Positions 1-5,215 of a stretch of 6,318 nt of DNA are shown here, one piece after another. This DNA comes from an uncultured Clostridia bacterium (GTDB taxonomy: Bacteria; Bacillota; Clostridia; UMGS1883): positions 1 to 6,318 of the forward strand of contig CANQKL010000097.1 in NCBI GenBank assembly GCA_947624455.1, read 5' to 3'. The translations under genes were made by a program, and so were the position numbers. A model generated the notes under the pieces. It was not told the origin of the DNA and searched no databases. It saw nothing but the letters and a program-made list of their open reading frames with translations. Positions within the stretch are counted from its first letter, which is position 1. Every line of letters begins with the position of its first letter.

Positions 1-7
1 GTTCGTA

Positions 8-134
8 GTCCAAGGGCATAAAATGAGAAAATTCGCTCGTAAGGGCGAATTTTCTACATTAATACAATTATTTTTGTTAATTGATTATATAATGATACAA
101 TTTAACCTTAAATAAAGGCTTTTAGCCCTTGGAC
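8..134. repeat. Inverted repeat pair flanking an AT-rich 96-bp segment
   Basis: GTCCAAGGGC (8-17) is matched by its exact reverse complement GCCCTTGGAC (125-134). The match continues inward as TAAAA (19-23) against TTTTA (120-124), with one unpaired A at 18. The enclosed stretch is AT-rich and contains the hairpin at 22-60. The arms could close a branched RNA or DNA structure upstream of the pst promoter, or could be the ends of a tiny MITE-like insertion. No target-site duplication is visible outside the arms, so the mobile reading is weak. Function is unknown; the repeat itself is plain in the sequence. Confidence 0.6.
22..60. terminator. Strong hairpin, probable bidirectional terminator upstream of pst
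   Basis: AGAAAATTCGCTC (26-38) pairs with GGGCGAATTTTCT (43-55) through 13 base pairs, one a T-G wobble, around a GTAA tetraloop. AATG/CATT (22-25/57-60) extends the stem after a bulged A at 56. The A-run on one arm and the T-run on the other make it look like a Rho-independent terminator usable on either strand. It probably ends transcription of whatever gene lies left of the window and insulates the pst promoter. The adjacent gene is not in view, so direction is unknown. Confidence 0.6.
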
Positions 135-149
135 GGTCTGCGCCATTTT

Positions 150-166
150 TTTACAGCCATTTTACA
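150..166 (+). promoter_or_regulatory. Candidate PHO box (PhoP-type direct repeat)
   Basis: TTTACA occurs at 150-155 and again at 161-166, so the starts are exactly 11 bp, one helical turn, apart. PhoP response regulators of Firmicutes bind direct repeats of the TT(A/T)ACA type with about this period, upstream of pst and other phosphate-starvation genes. The pair sits about 33 bp upstream of the pstS -10 element, and a degenerate GGTTACG (174-180) may be a further half-site. A third TTTACA lies at 204-209, next to the -10. Assignment rests on motif, spacing and the downstream pst operon; no regulator gene is in the window. Confidence 0.5.
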
Positions 167-175
167 ATAGCAAGG

Positions 176-204
176 TTACGGATTTGATGTTGACGGTGTA
201 TAAT
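176..204 (+). promoter_or_regulatory. Probable pst operon promoter
   Basis: A perfect TATAAT lies at 199-204. The hexamer 17 bp upstream (176-181, TTACGG) is a poor -35 match, as expected of a promoter that needs an activator such as PhoP bound just upstream. Transcription would then start near 211, leaving a leader of about 29 nt with the ribosome binding site AAAGGAG at 224-230. An alternative pairing of TTGACG (190-195) with TGTATC (211-216) has a 15-bp spacer and is less convincing. Confidence 0.5.
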
Positions 205-239
205 TTACATTGTATCAAAAATCAAAGGAGTGTTAAATT

Positions 240-1106
240 ATGAAATCTGCAAAAAAAGTAATGGCGTCTATTCTGGCGACGGCTATGACGGCGTTTTTAG
301 CCGTTGGCTGCGCGTCTCGGGAGTCCGGCAGCGGCGCGTCCGAAAACGGCGGCTCCGCTCAGCAGGAAAAAGTGACCGGCTCCGTATCTACCGACGGTTC
401 CACCTCTATGGAGGAGGTCATCGGCGTTTTGGGCGAAGCGTTTATGGAGGAGAACGACGGGATAACCTTCACCTACAACCCCACCGGCAGCGGCAGCGGT
501 ATTCAGGCTGTCAGCGAGGGACGCTGCGACATAGGTCTTTCCAGCCGCAGCCTTAAGGATGAGGAAAAAGAGAGCGGCCTGACGGAAACCGTTCTTGCCT
601 ATGACGGTATAGCGGTGATCGTAAATCCCGCCAACCCGGTCAACGATTTGGACATGGAGACCATTGCGAAAATATACACCGGCGAGATCACTAACTGGAA
701 CGAGGTGGGCGGCGGCGACGGCGAGATCGTACTTATCGGACGTGAGGCCGGGAGCGGCACCCGCGACGGCTTTGAGTCCATCACCGGCACCGAGGATGCC
801 TGCCAGTACCGTCAGGAGCTGACCTCCACCGGCGACGTCATCACCACAGTGGCCGGTAATCCAGCGGCAATTGGTTATGCGTCTCTGGCCTCTGTAAAGG
901 ACAGCGTTAAGGCTCTTTCCGTAAACGGCGTAACCCCCAGCGAGGACACAGTCAAGGATGGCAGCTATGTGATACAGCGTCCCTTCGTATTAGTCACTAA
1001 AAACGGCACGGAGCTTTCCGCTTCCGCGCAGCTGTTCTTTGACTTTGCTACTTCTGACGGCGCGGTAGAGCTTATTTCCAAGGCTGGCGTAGTTGCGGCA
1101 AAATAA
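240..1106 (+). CDS. pstS: Phosphate ABC transporter substrate-binding lipoprotein PstS
   Basis: A 288-residue extracellular phosphate-binding protein that delivers inorganic phosphate to PstC/PstA. Residues 1-24 are a lipoprotein signal: positive start (KSAKK), hydrophobic core, and lipobox LAVGC with the lipidated cysteine at 24. A Ser/Gly-rich linker follows (about 25-42). The binding domain then shows the usual phosphate-contact segments: GSTS (53-56), TGSGSG (82-87), SSRS (101-104) and GREAGSGTR (167-175), with GNPAAIGYAS (206-215) near the hinge. Length suits the PBP-like family. The ATG at 240 is well placed 9 nt after AAAGGAG (224-230). It is the first gene of the operon, behind a candidate PHO box, and pstC follows after 4 nt. 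Identity is firm. Confidence 0.96.
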   Translation: MKSAKKVMASILATAMTAFLAVGCASRESGSGASENGGSAQQEKVTGSVSTDGSTSMEEVIGVLGEAFMEENDGITFTYNPTGSGSGIQAVSEGRCDIGLSSRSLKDEEKESGLTETVLAYDGIAVIVNPANPVNDLDMETIAKIYTGEITNWNEVGGGDGEIVLIGREAGSGTRDGFESITGTEDACQYRQELTSTGDVITTVAGNPAAIGYASLASVKDSVKALSVNGVTPSEDTVKDGSYVIQRPFVLVTKNGTELSASAQLFFDFATSDGAVELISKAGVVAAK

Positions 1107-1110
1107 TATC

Positions 1111-2043
1111 ATGAAAAACGAAAAAGCGCTTTCCCCCTGCGCTCTTACCGCCAAAGAGCGCAGGTTTGGCAGACTCGACTTTTCAAAGCGGGGCTTTGAA
1201 AATCTCGTCCACGGGATTTTCCTTATCCTGGGCCTTATAACCGTGGGCAGCGTGTTGCTGATAACGGTTTACCTGATAATCTCCGGCATACCCGCCATAA
1301 CAAAAATCGGACTTGTTAACTTTTTGTTGGGCGCGAAATGGGAATCCACGGCGGCACAGCCCAAATTTGGTATCCTTCCCTTTATTCTCACCAGCGTTTA
1401 CGGCACAGCGGGCGCTATACTCATTGGCGTGCCAGTGGGATTTTTGACGGCAGTGTATCTGGCAAAGGTCGCATCCGCAAGGGTGCGGGCGATTGTTTCC
1501 AGCGCCGTGAGCCTGCTGGCGGGTATACCCTCTGTGGTTTACGGCCTGGTGGGTATGCTGGCGCTGGTACCGGGCATACGCACGGTATTCAATATCCCGG
1601 ACGGGGCAAGTCTGCTGGCGGCCATAATCGTGCTGGCGATAATGATACTTCCGTCCATAATCAACGTGTCTATCACAGCTCTCGAGGCCGTGCCGAAAGA
1701 TTATGAGGACGCGTCTCTGGCCTTGGGCGCGGCTCCGGTGGAAACGTATTTCAAAGTTTCTGTCCCGGCGGCAAAGAGCGGCATCGCCGCCGCGGTGGCG
1801 CTGGGCGTGGGCCGCGCTATCGGCGAGGCCATGGCGGTGATGATGGTTTCGGGCAACGCCGCGAATATGCCTTCGCTGTTCCAGAGCGTGCGTTTCCTGA
1901 CCACAGCGGTGGCCAGCGAAATGAGCTACGCCAGCGGCCTTCAGCGGCAGGCCTTATTCTCCATTGCGCTGGTGCTGTACCTGTTCATAATGCTAATCAA
2001 CGGGGCGCTTAACTTTTTCTTAAAGAGAAGCAAGGAAGAGTAG
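1111..2043 (+). CDS. pstC: Phosphate ABC transporter permease PstC
   Basis: A 310-residue inner membrane permease that pairs with PstA to form the phosphate channel. After a charged N-terminus (about 1-30) there are roughly six hydrophobic segments, near 33-57, 91-120, 128-152, 167-190, 225-247 and 282-305. The cytoplasmic EAA loop that docks on PstB is DASLALGAAPVETYFKVSVP (200-219). GIPSVVYGLVGM (138-149) and GRAIGEAMAVMMVSGN (234-249) are typical of PstC/PstA permeases. The start is chosen at ATG 1111, 4 nt after the pstS stop. It has no clear Shine-Dalgarno, so translation is probably coupled to pstS. A TTG at 1093, inside pstS, would add six residues and has a weak AAGG about 9 nt upstream. 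Identity is firm; only the start is uncertain. Confidence 0.95.
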   Translation: MKNEKALSPCALTAKERRFGRLDFSKRGFENLVHGIFLILGLITVGSVLLITVYLIISGIPAITKIGLVNFLLGAKWESTAAQPKFGILPFILTSVYGTAGAILIGVPVGFLTAVYLAKVASARVRAIVSSAVSLLAGIPSVVYGLVGMLALVPGIRTVFNIPDGASLLAAIIVLAIMILPSIINVSITALEAVPKDYEDASLALGAAPVETYFKVSVPAAKSGIAAAVALGVGRAIGEAMAVMMVSGNAANMPSLFQSVRFLTTAVASEMSYASGLQRQALFSIALVLYLFIMLINGALNFFLKRSKEE

Positions 2044-2045
2044 AG

Positions 2046-2062
2046 ATACAGTGAGACTGTGT
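2046..2062 (+). other. Small hairpin in the pstC-pstA gap
   Basis: ACAGT (2048-2052) and ACTGT (2056-2060) form a perfect 5-bp stem around GAG. An A-T pair and a T-G wobble extend it to 2046/2062. It lies in the only sizeable gap inside the operon, just upstream of the pstA ribosome binding site. No T-tract follows, so it is not a terminator. It might affect mRNA processing or relative expression, but a stem this short may also be chance. Confidence 0.3.
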
Positions 2063-2081
2063 GTGGTAAAGGAGAACAATA

Positions 2082-2930
2082 ATGTCAATAAAACGTAAGC
2101 TATATATCGGCTTTATGTGTGCGCTGATGTGGTTCTGCGCCCTGCTGACCTGCGCGCTGGTGGCCTTCATTCTGATCTACGTGCTTGTTAAGGGCATACC
2201 CGGCATAAGCTGGCGGCTGCTTAGCTCTAAGCCCAGCTATCTTTCCGGAACGATAGGTATATTGCCGGATATACTTAACACGCTGTACATCATTATTGCC
2301 GCCTTGGCGGCAGTCATTCCCCTGGGAGCCGGGGCTGCGGTGTATCTAAACGAGTACGCTAAAAACAAGCGCGTAGTTAGAATGATAGAGTATGCGGCCG
2401 AGACTCTGTCCGGAATACCGTCCATAATTTACGGCTTGGTGGGGATGCTGTTCTTCTGCCAGTTCCTCAATATGCAGACATCCATTTTGGCCGGAGCTTT
2501 GACTCTTGTGATTATGAACCTGCCCACCGTAATGCGCACGACGCAGGAAAGCCTTAAGACCGTGCCTCAGAGCTACCGAGAGGGGGCGTTTGGCCTTGGA
2601 GCCGGTAAGTGGCGGGTCATTCGCACGGTAGTGCTTCCCGGCTGCATGGACGGGGTCGTTACGGGCTGTATTTTGGCTGTTGGCCGCATCCTGGGCGAAT
2701 CGGCGGCGCTGCTGTTCACGGCGGGCTACGCGCACGCGTTAAACGGTTTTTTTGAGGGACTCCGAAGCTCTGGGGCAACGCTGACCGTGGCTCTTTACGT
2801 ATATGCCAAGGAGCGGGGCGAGTTCGGCGTGGCCTTTGCCATAGGGGCCATACTTATGGTGATGACCCTGCTCATCAATCTGACGGCGGCGGCGGTGGGA
2901 GCCTGGTTTAAGAAAAGGAGAAGTTTATGA
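2082..2930 (+). CDS. pstA: Phosphate ABC transporter permease PstA
   Basis: A 282-residue permease, the partner of PstC in the membrane channel. Hydrophobic segments lie near 12-36, 64-88, 108-128, 134-150, 190-213 and 247-275. The EAA loop contacting the ATPase is REGAFGLGAGKWRVIRTVVL (166-185). GIPSIIYGLVGM (111-122) and GRILGESAALLFTAG (201-215) are the family signatures and mirror those in PstC, reflecting common ancestry of the two permeases. Length is normal for PstA. The ATG at 2082 follows a good AAAGGAG (2068-2074) with 7-nt spacing. The gene ends in an ATGA overlap with pstB, so those two are translationally coupled. Order within the operon separates it from PstC. Identity is firm. 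Confidence 0.95.
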   Translation: MSIKRKLYIGFMCALMWFCALLTCALVAFILIYVLVKGIPGISWRLLSSKPSYLSGTIGILPDILNTLYIIIAALAAVIPLGAGAAVYLNEYAKNKRVVRMIEYAAETLSGIPSIIYGLVGMLFFCQFLNMQTSILAGALTLVIMNLPTVMRTTQESLKTVPQSYREGAFGLGAGKWRVIRTVVLPGCMDGVVTGCILAVGRILGESAALLFTAGYAHALNGFFEGLRSSGATLTVALYVYAKERGEFGVAFAIGAILMVMTLLINLTAAAVGAWFKKRRSL

Positions 2931-3679
2931 ATATAATCACTGTCAGGGATATGTGCCTTTGGTATGGTCAGTCCCAGGCCCTGAAAAATATCTGTATGGA
3001 CATACCCGAAAGGAGCATTACCGCTCTGATAGGGCCCTCCGGCTGCGGCAAATCCACATTTTTAAAGAGCCTCAACCGCATGAACGACCTTATCCCGGAG
3101 GTAAAGATAACTGGCGACATCCGTTATAACGGAAGCGATATTTATGCCCCCTCGGTGGACGTCAACCAGCTTCGCAAGGAGGTGGGCATGGTTTTCCAGA
3201 AACCCAACCCCTTCCCCATGAGCATATACGACAACATAGCATACGGCCCTCGTACCCACGGCATAAGGGGCAAGGCCAAGCTGGACGACATAGTGGAGCG
3301 GTCACTGAGAGACGCGGCGATCTGGGATGAGGTAAAGGAGCGGCTGAAAAAGAATGCTCTGGGACTTTCCGGCGGACAGCAGCAGAGACTGTGTATCGCC
3401 CGGGCTTTGGCGGTGGAGCCAAACGTCCTGCTCATGGATGAGCCTACGAGCGCCCTTGACCCAATATCGACCTCAAAGATCGAGGAGCTGGCGGTCAACC
3501 TCAAGGAAAGATATACGATCATCATTGTGACGCACAATATGCAGCAGGCGGTACGCATTTCCGACAAGACGGCCTTCTTCCTGCTGGGTGAGATGATAGA
3601 ATACGGCGACACGGAAAAGCTGTTCTCACAGCCCGGCGATAAGCGGACAGAGGACTATATAACGGGGAGGTTCGGATAA
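2927..3679 (+). CDS. pstB: Phosphate ABC transporter ATPase PstB
   Basis: A 250-residue cytoplasmic ABC ATPase that energises phosphate import through PstC/PstA. All nucleotide-binding elements are present in order: Walker A GPSGCGKST (36-44), Q-loop VFQKPNPFPMSIYDN (89-103) with Q91, signature LSGGQQQR (147-154), Walker B VLLMDEP (167-173) with E172, D-loop SALD (175-178) and switch histidine H203 in VTHNMQQA. The Q-loop continuation QKPNPFPMSIYDN and the LNRMNDLIP segment (49-57) are characteristic of PstB rather than of other importer ATPases. The start overlaps the pstA stop (ATGA), with AAAAGGAG at 2913-2920. Its stop shares one base with the phoU start (TAATG). It looks fully functional. 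Confidence 0.97.
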   Translation: MNIITVRDMCLWYGQSQALKNICMDIPERSITALIGPSGCGKSTFLKSLNRMNDLIPEVKITGDIRYNGSDIYAPSVDVNQLRKEVGMVFQKPNPFPMSIYDNIAYGPRTHGIRGKAKLDDIVERSLRDAAIWDEVKERLKKNALGLSGGQQQRLCIARALAVEPNVLLMDEPTSALDPISTSKIEELAVNLKERYTIIIVTHNMQQAVRISDKTAFFLLGEMIEYGDTEKLFSQPGDKRTEDYITGRFG

Positions 3680-4335
3680 TGAGGGTTAAGTTCGATGAGC
3701 AGCTTCAACAGCTCCACGAGGAACTGCTGAACCTCGGCGCACTGTGCGAGAACGCCATTTCCCTTGCGGCAAAGGCTTTGGAGGGGGCTGATAAAGGGAT
3801 GGCCGGGACTGTCTTTGAGTTTGTGAACCGGATTGAGCAAAAGGGAAAGGATGTGGAAGCCCTGTGTATGCGCCTGCTGCTCCGTCAGCAACCGGTGGCC
3901 GGGGATCTGCGCGTCATTTCAGCCGCCCTTAAAATGGTGACGGATATGGAGCGCATAGGCGTGAATTCTGGTGACATAGCGGAAATCATTTCCATGGGAC
4001 ATATAACTCCCGCCCATGACAAGCTGAACATTCACGATATGGCTCTGGCGGCGATAAAGATGGTCACAGACAGTATTAATGCCTTTGTCAAGGGCGATAC
4101 TGAGGCCGCAAGGCTAGTGCTTGCCTATGACGACGTGGTGGACAGTCATTTTGATCGAATAAAAACTGAGATAATAAGCCGTCTGGCCGCTTCAGCGGCG
4201 GACGGGGAATACGCTCTTGACCTGCTCATGACAGCCAAATACTTTGAACGTATGGCCGACCATGCCTCCGAGATCGCAAACTGGGTCATTTTCTCCATAA
4301 CCGGCAAAAAGGCCGATCCAAAGCGGGGACTTTGA
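3679..4335 (+). CDS. phoU: Phosphate signalling and transport regulator PhoU
   Basis: A 218-residue, all-helical cytoplasmic protein that modulates the Pst transporter and, in many bacteria, the PhoR/PhoP signalling pathway. It has the PhoU double repeat of three-helix bundles. The first metal-binding-type motif is TDMERIGVNSGDIAEI (88-103), the second KYFERMADHASEIANWV (187-203). The second keeps the E-x-x-x-D pattern (E190, D194), whereas the first has valine (V95) where the family usually has aspartate. The helix with RQQPVAGDLRVI (69-80) is also typical of the family. Start ATG 3679 overlaps the pstB stop by one base and has GGGGAGG at 3664-3670. It is the last gene of the pst operon, 19 nt before a long hairpin. 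Identity is firm; the effect of the motif change is unknown. Confidence 0.95.
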   Translation: MRVKFDEQLQQLHEELLNLGALCENAISLAAKALEGADKGMAGTVFEFVNRIEQKGKDVEALCMRLLLRQQPVAGDLRVISAALKMVTDMERIGVNSGDIAEIISMGHITPAHDKLNIHDMALAAIKMVTDSINAFVKGDTEAARLVLAYDDVVDSHFDRIKTEIISRLAASAADGEYALDLLMTAKYFERMADHASEIANWVIFSITGKKADPKRGL

Positions 4336-4354
4336 ATTGGTTCTCCACAATAGG

Positions 4355-4402
4355 ATATAATATAAAATTCGCTCTTGACAAGGAGCGGATTTTATGTTAT
4401 AT
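4355..4402 (+). terminator. Long hairpin after phoU, probable pst operon terminator
   Basis: Bases 4355-4374 pair with 4383-4402 in an unbroken 20-bp stem (18 Watson-Crick pairs and two G-T wobbles) closing an 8-nt loop, TTGACAAG (4375-4382). The core AAAATTCGCTC / GAGCGGATTTT has the A-tract and T-tract of a Rho-independent terminator, though the T-run (4390-4393) lies inside the stem rather than after it. It begins 19 nt after the phoU stop. Its AAAATTCGCTC arm is identical to the arm of the hairpin at 22-60. The next operon's promoter lies within the same bases. Confidence 0.65.
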
Positions 4403-4403
4403 T
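4375..4403 (+). promoter_or_regulatory. Sigma-A-type promoter of the B12 riboswitch operon
   Basis: TTGACA (4375-4380) is a perfect -35 element. Exactly 17 bp later is TATATT (4398-4403), a five-of-six match to TATAAT. Transcription would start near 4410, just before the first pairing element of the cobalamin aptamer at 4423, as expected for a riboswitch leader. The -35 is the loop of the upstream terminator hairpin and the -10 lies at the end of its 3' arm. Confidence 0.75.
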
Positions 4404-4422
4404 ATGTTTGAATTTAATAGAC

Positions 4423-4612
4423 AGCGGGTGTCGGACGTTCCCGGGGGAGGCTTCCCCGGCGAAAGGGGTCCGGTGAAAAGGGAAACAGGTGCGAATCCTG
4501 TACGAACTCGTCACTGTAATTACGGAGCCAAGAGGAATATGTCACTGATCCTTCGTGGTCGGGAAGGCCCTCATAGGCTATGATGTATAAGCCAGGAGAC
4601 CTGCCAGCCGTT
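4423..4612 (+). promoter_or_regulatory. Cobalamin riboswitch aptamer
   Basis: The conserved core of the Cobalamin riboswitch family is readable. The B12 box AAGCCAGGAGACCTGCC is at 4589-4605; AAAAGGGAAACAGGTGCGAA (4477-4496) leads into the P3 hairpin ACAGG/CCTGT; TCACTGTAATTACGG is at 4511-4525; and GTCACTG (4541-4547) with GGGAAGGC (4561-4568) form the next arm. P1 can form between 4423-4427 and 4608-4612, and CGGAC (4432-4436) can pair with GTCCG (4468-4472) as P2. A 6-bp hairpin (4441-4446/4454-4459) decorates the P2 arm. It binds a cobalamin, usually turning the downstream uptake genes off when vitamin is plentiful. Which cobalamin form it prefers cannot be told by eye. Confidence 0.95.
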
Positions 4613-4698
4613 AGTACGCGGGGCCTCGGCCCTAATGCCACGAGTAATTGGCAGTACGATTCAAACGTATGTGGGGCAGCCCTGTGCGTCTGTTTTTG
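4613..4698 (+). promoter_or_regulatory. Riboswitch expression platform with antiterminator segment
   Basis: The segment links the aptamer to the terminator. GGG/CCC (4621-4623/4630-4632) closes a CCTCGG loop that looks like P13; CCTC in that loop could kiss GAGG (4532-4535) in the L5 region. TGCCA (4636-4640) can pair locally with TGGCA (4649-4653). CCTAATGCC (4631-4639) can instead pair with GGCATAGG (4716-4723) of the terminator through 8 bp with one bulged A, which would act as an antiterminator. TGGCAG (4649-4654) is also the exact complement of CTGCCA (4601-4606) at the edge of the B12 box. All pairings were read by eye, without folding energies. Confidence 0.55.
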
Positions 4699-4733
4699 GT
4701 GCGCTTTGCTTTTGAGGCATAGGCGCATTTTTT
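4699..4733 (+). terminator. Riboswitch-controlled Rho-independent terminator
   Basis: GTGCGCTTTGCTT (4699-4711) pairs with 4715-4728 in a roughly 13-bp stem with one bulged T (4720) and a TTG loop. A run of six Ts (4728-4733) follows. It sits between the aptamer and the first gene, so it should stop transcription of the uptake operon when cobalamin is bound. The 3' arm contains the GGCATAGG that an upstream segment can capture. Confidence 0.75.
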
Positions 4734-4798
4734 GTTGTAAAACAGCATACGCCGAACCGTTATCTGTGCCGACGTAAAGCGGCGGAAGGGAGACTATT

Positions 4799-5215
4799 AT
4801 GGACGAGATCAAGGACGGAACCTATTGCGTGGAAGTGACCCTGACCGGAGGTAGCGGAAGGGCGGAGCTGGAATCTCCCACCCGACTCACTAAAAAGGAC
4901 GCGAAGATCTGGGCGCAGATACGTTGGGACAGCCCGTATTACGACTACATGAACGTGGAGGGGCGGGAATATTACCCCGTAAATAAGGACGGAAATTCTC
5001 TGTTTATCATAGAAGCGGAGCTTGACCGGGAGATTCCCGTTAAGGCTGAGACTGTTGCCATGAGCGAGCCACATATGATCGAGTACGCCTTGTATTTTGA
5101 CTCCAAAAGCCTGAAAAAAGAGGGGGGCGGAGCCGCCGCCGCGATTTGCATAGGAGCGGCGATCGGGATAGTGTGCGCCATTATTGCGGTAAAGAGGAGG
5201 AAACATGAAAAGTAA
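4799..5215 (+). CDS. NEAT-like domain protein with C-terminal membrane anchor
   Basis: A 138-residue protein. Residues 6-101 read as one beta-rich domain: DGTYCVEVTLTGGSGRAEL (6-24), the aromatic patch YYDYM (47-51), YYPVNKDGNS (58-67) and EYALYFDS (95-102). From memory this resembles the NEAT-like surface proteins that Clostridia encode beside iron or corrinoid importers. A single hydrophobic segment (about 112-131) and a basic tail KRRKHEK end the protein, which by the positive-inside rule puts the domain outside the cell. There is no signal peptide: an in-frame stop at 4775-4777 excludes any longer N-terminus. ATG 4799 follows GGAAGGGAG (4784-4792). Position behind a cobalamin riboswitch and an 11-bp overlap with a BtuF-like gene suggest a corrinoid-capture role. 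The coding call is firm, the ligand is inference. Confidence 0.8.
   Translation: MDEIKDGTYCVEVTLTGGSGRAELESPTRLTKKDAKIWAQIRWDSPYYDYMNVEGREYYPVNKDGNSLFIIEAELDREIPVKAETVAMSEPHMIEYALYFDSKSLKKEGGGAAAAICIGAAIGIVCAIIAVKRRKHEK

Noticed and set aside
8..134. Reading the 8-134 inverted repeat as a proven MITE
   Set aside because: The flanking bases show no target-site duplication and no second copy is in the window, so it is kept only as an unexplained repeat.
3142..3612. Minus-strand open frame of 156 codons within pstB
   Set aside because: It is an antisense shadow of the highly conserved ATPase, low in complexity and without motifs.
4355..4402. Bidirectional promoter in the phoU hairpin, with TTGTCA on the minus strand
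   Set aside because: At the correct 17-bp spacing the minus-strand -10 would be ATATCC, a poor match, and that direction leads antisense into phoU.
4332..4583. Open frame of 83 codons starting in an ATGA-like overlap with phoU
   Set aside because: It runs through the terminator hairpin, the promoter and the cobalamin aptamer, whose conserved bases explain the sequence, and the product resembles nothing known to me.
4580..4777. Open frame of 65 codons across the riboswitch 3' part and terminator
   Set aside because: It covers the B12 box, expression platform and terminator. It has no ribosome binding site and its composition is not protein-like.
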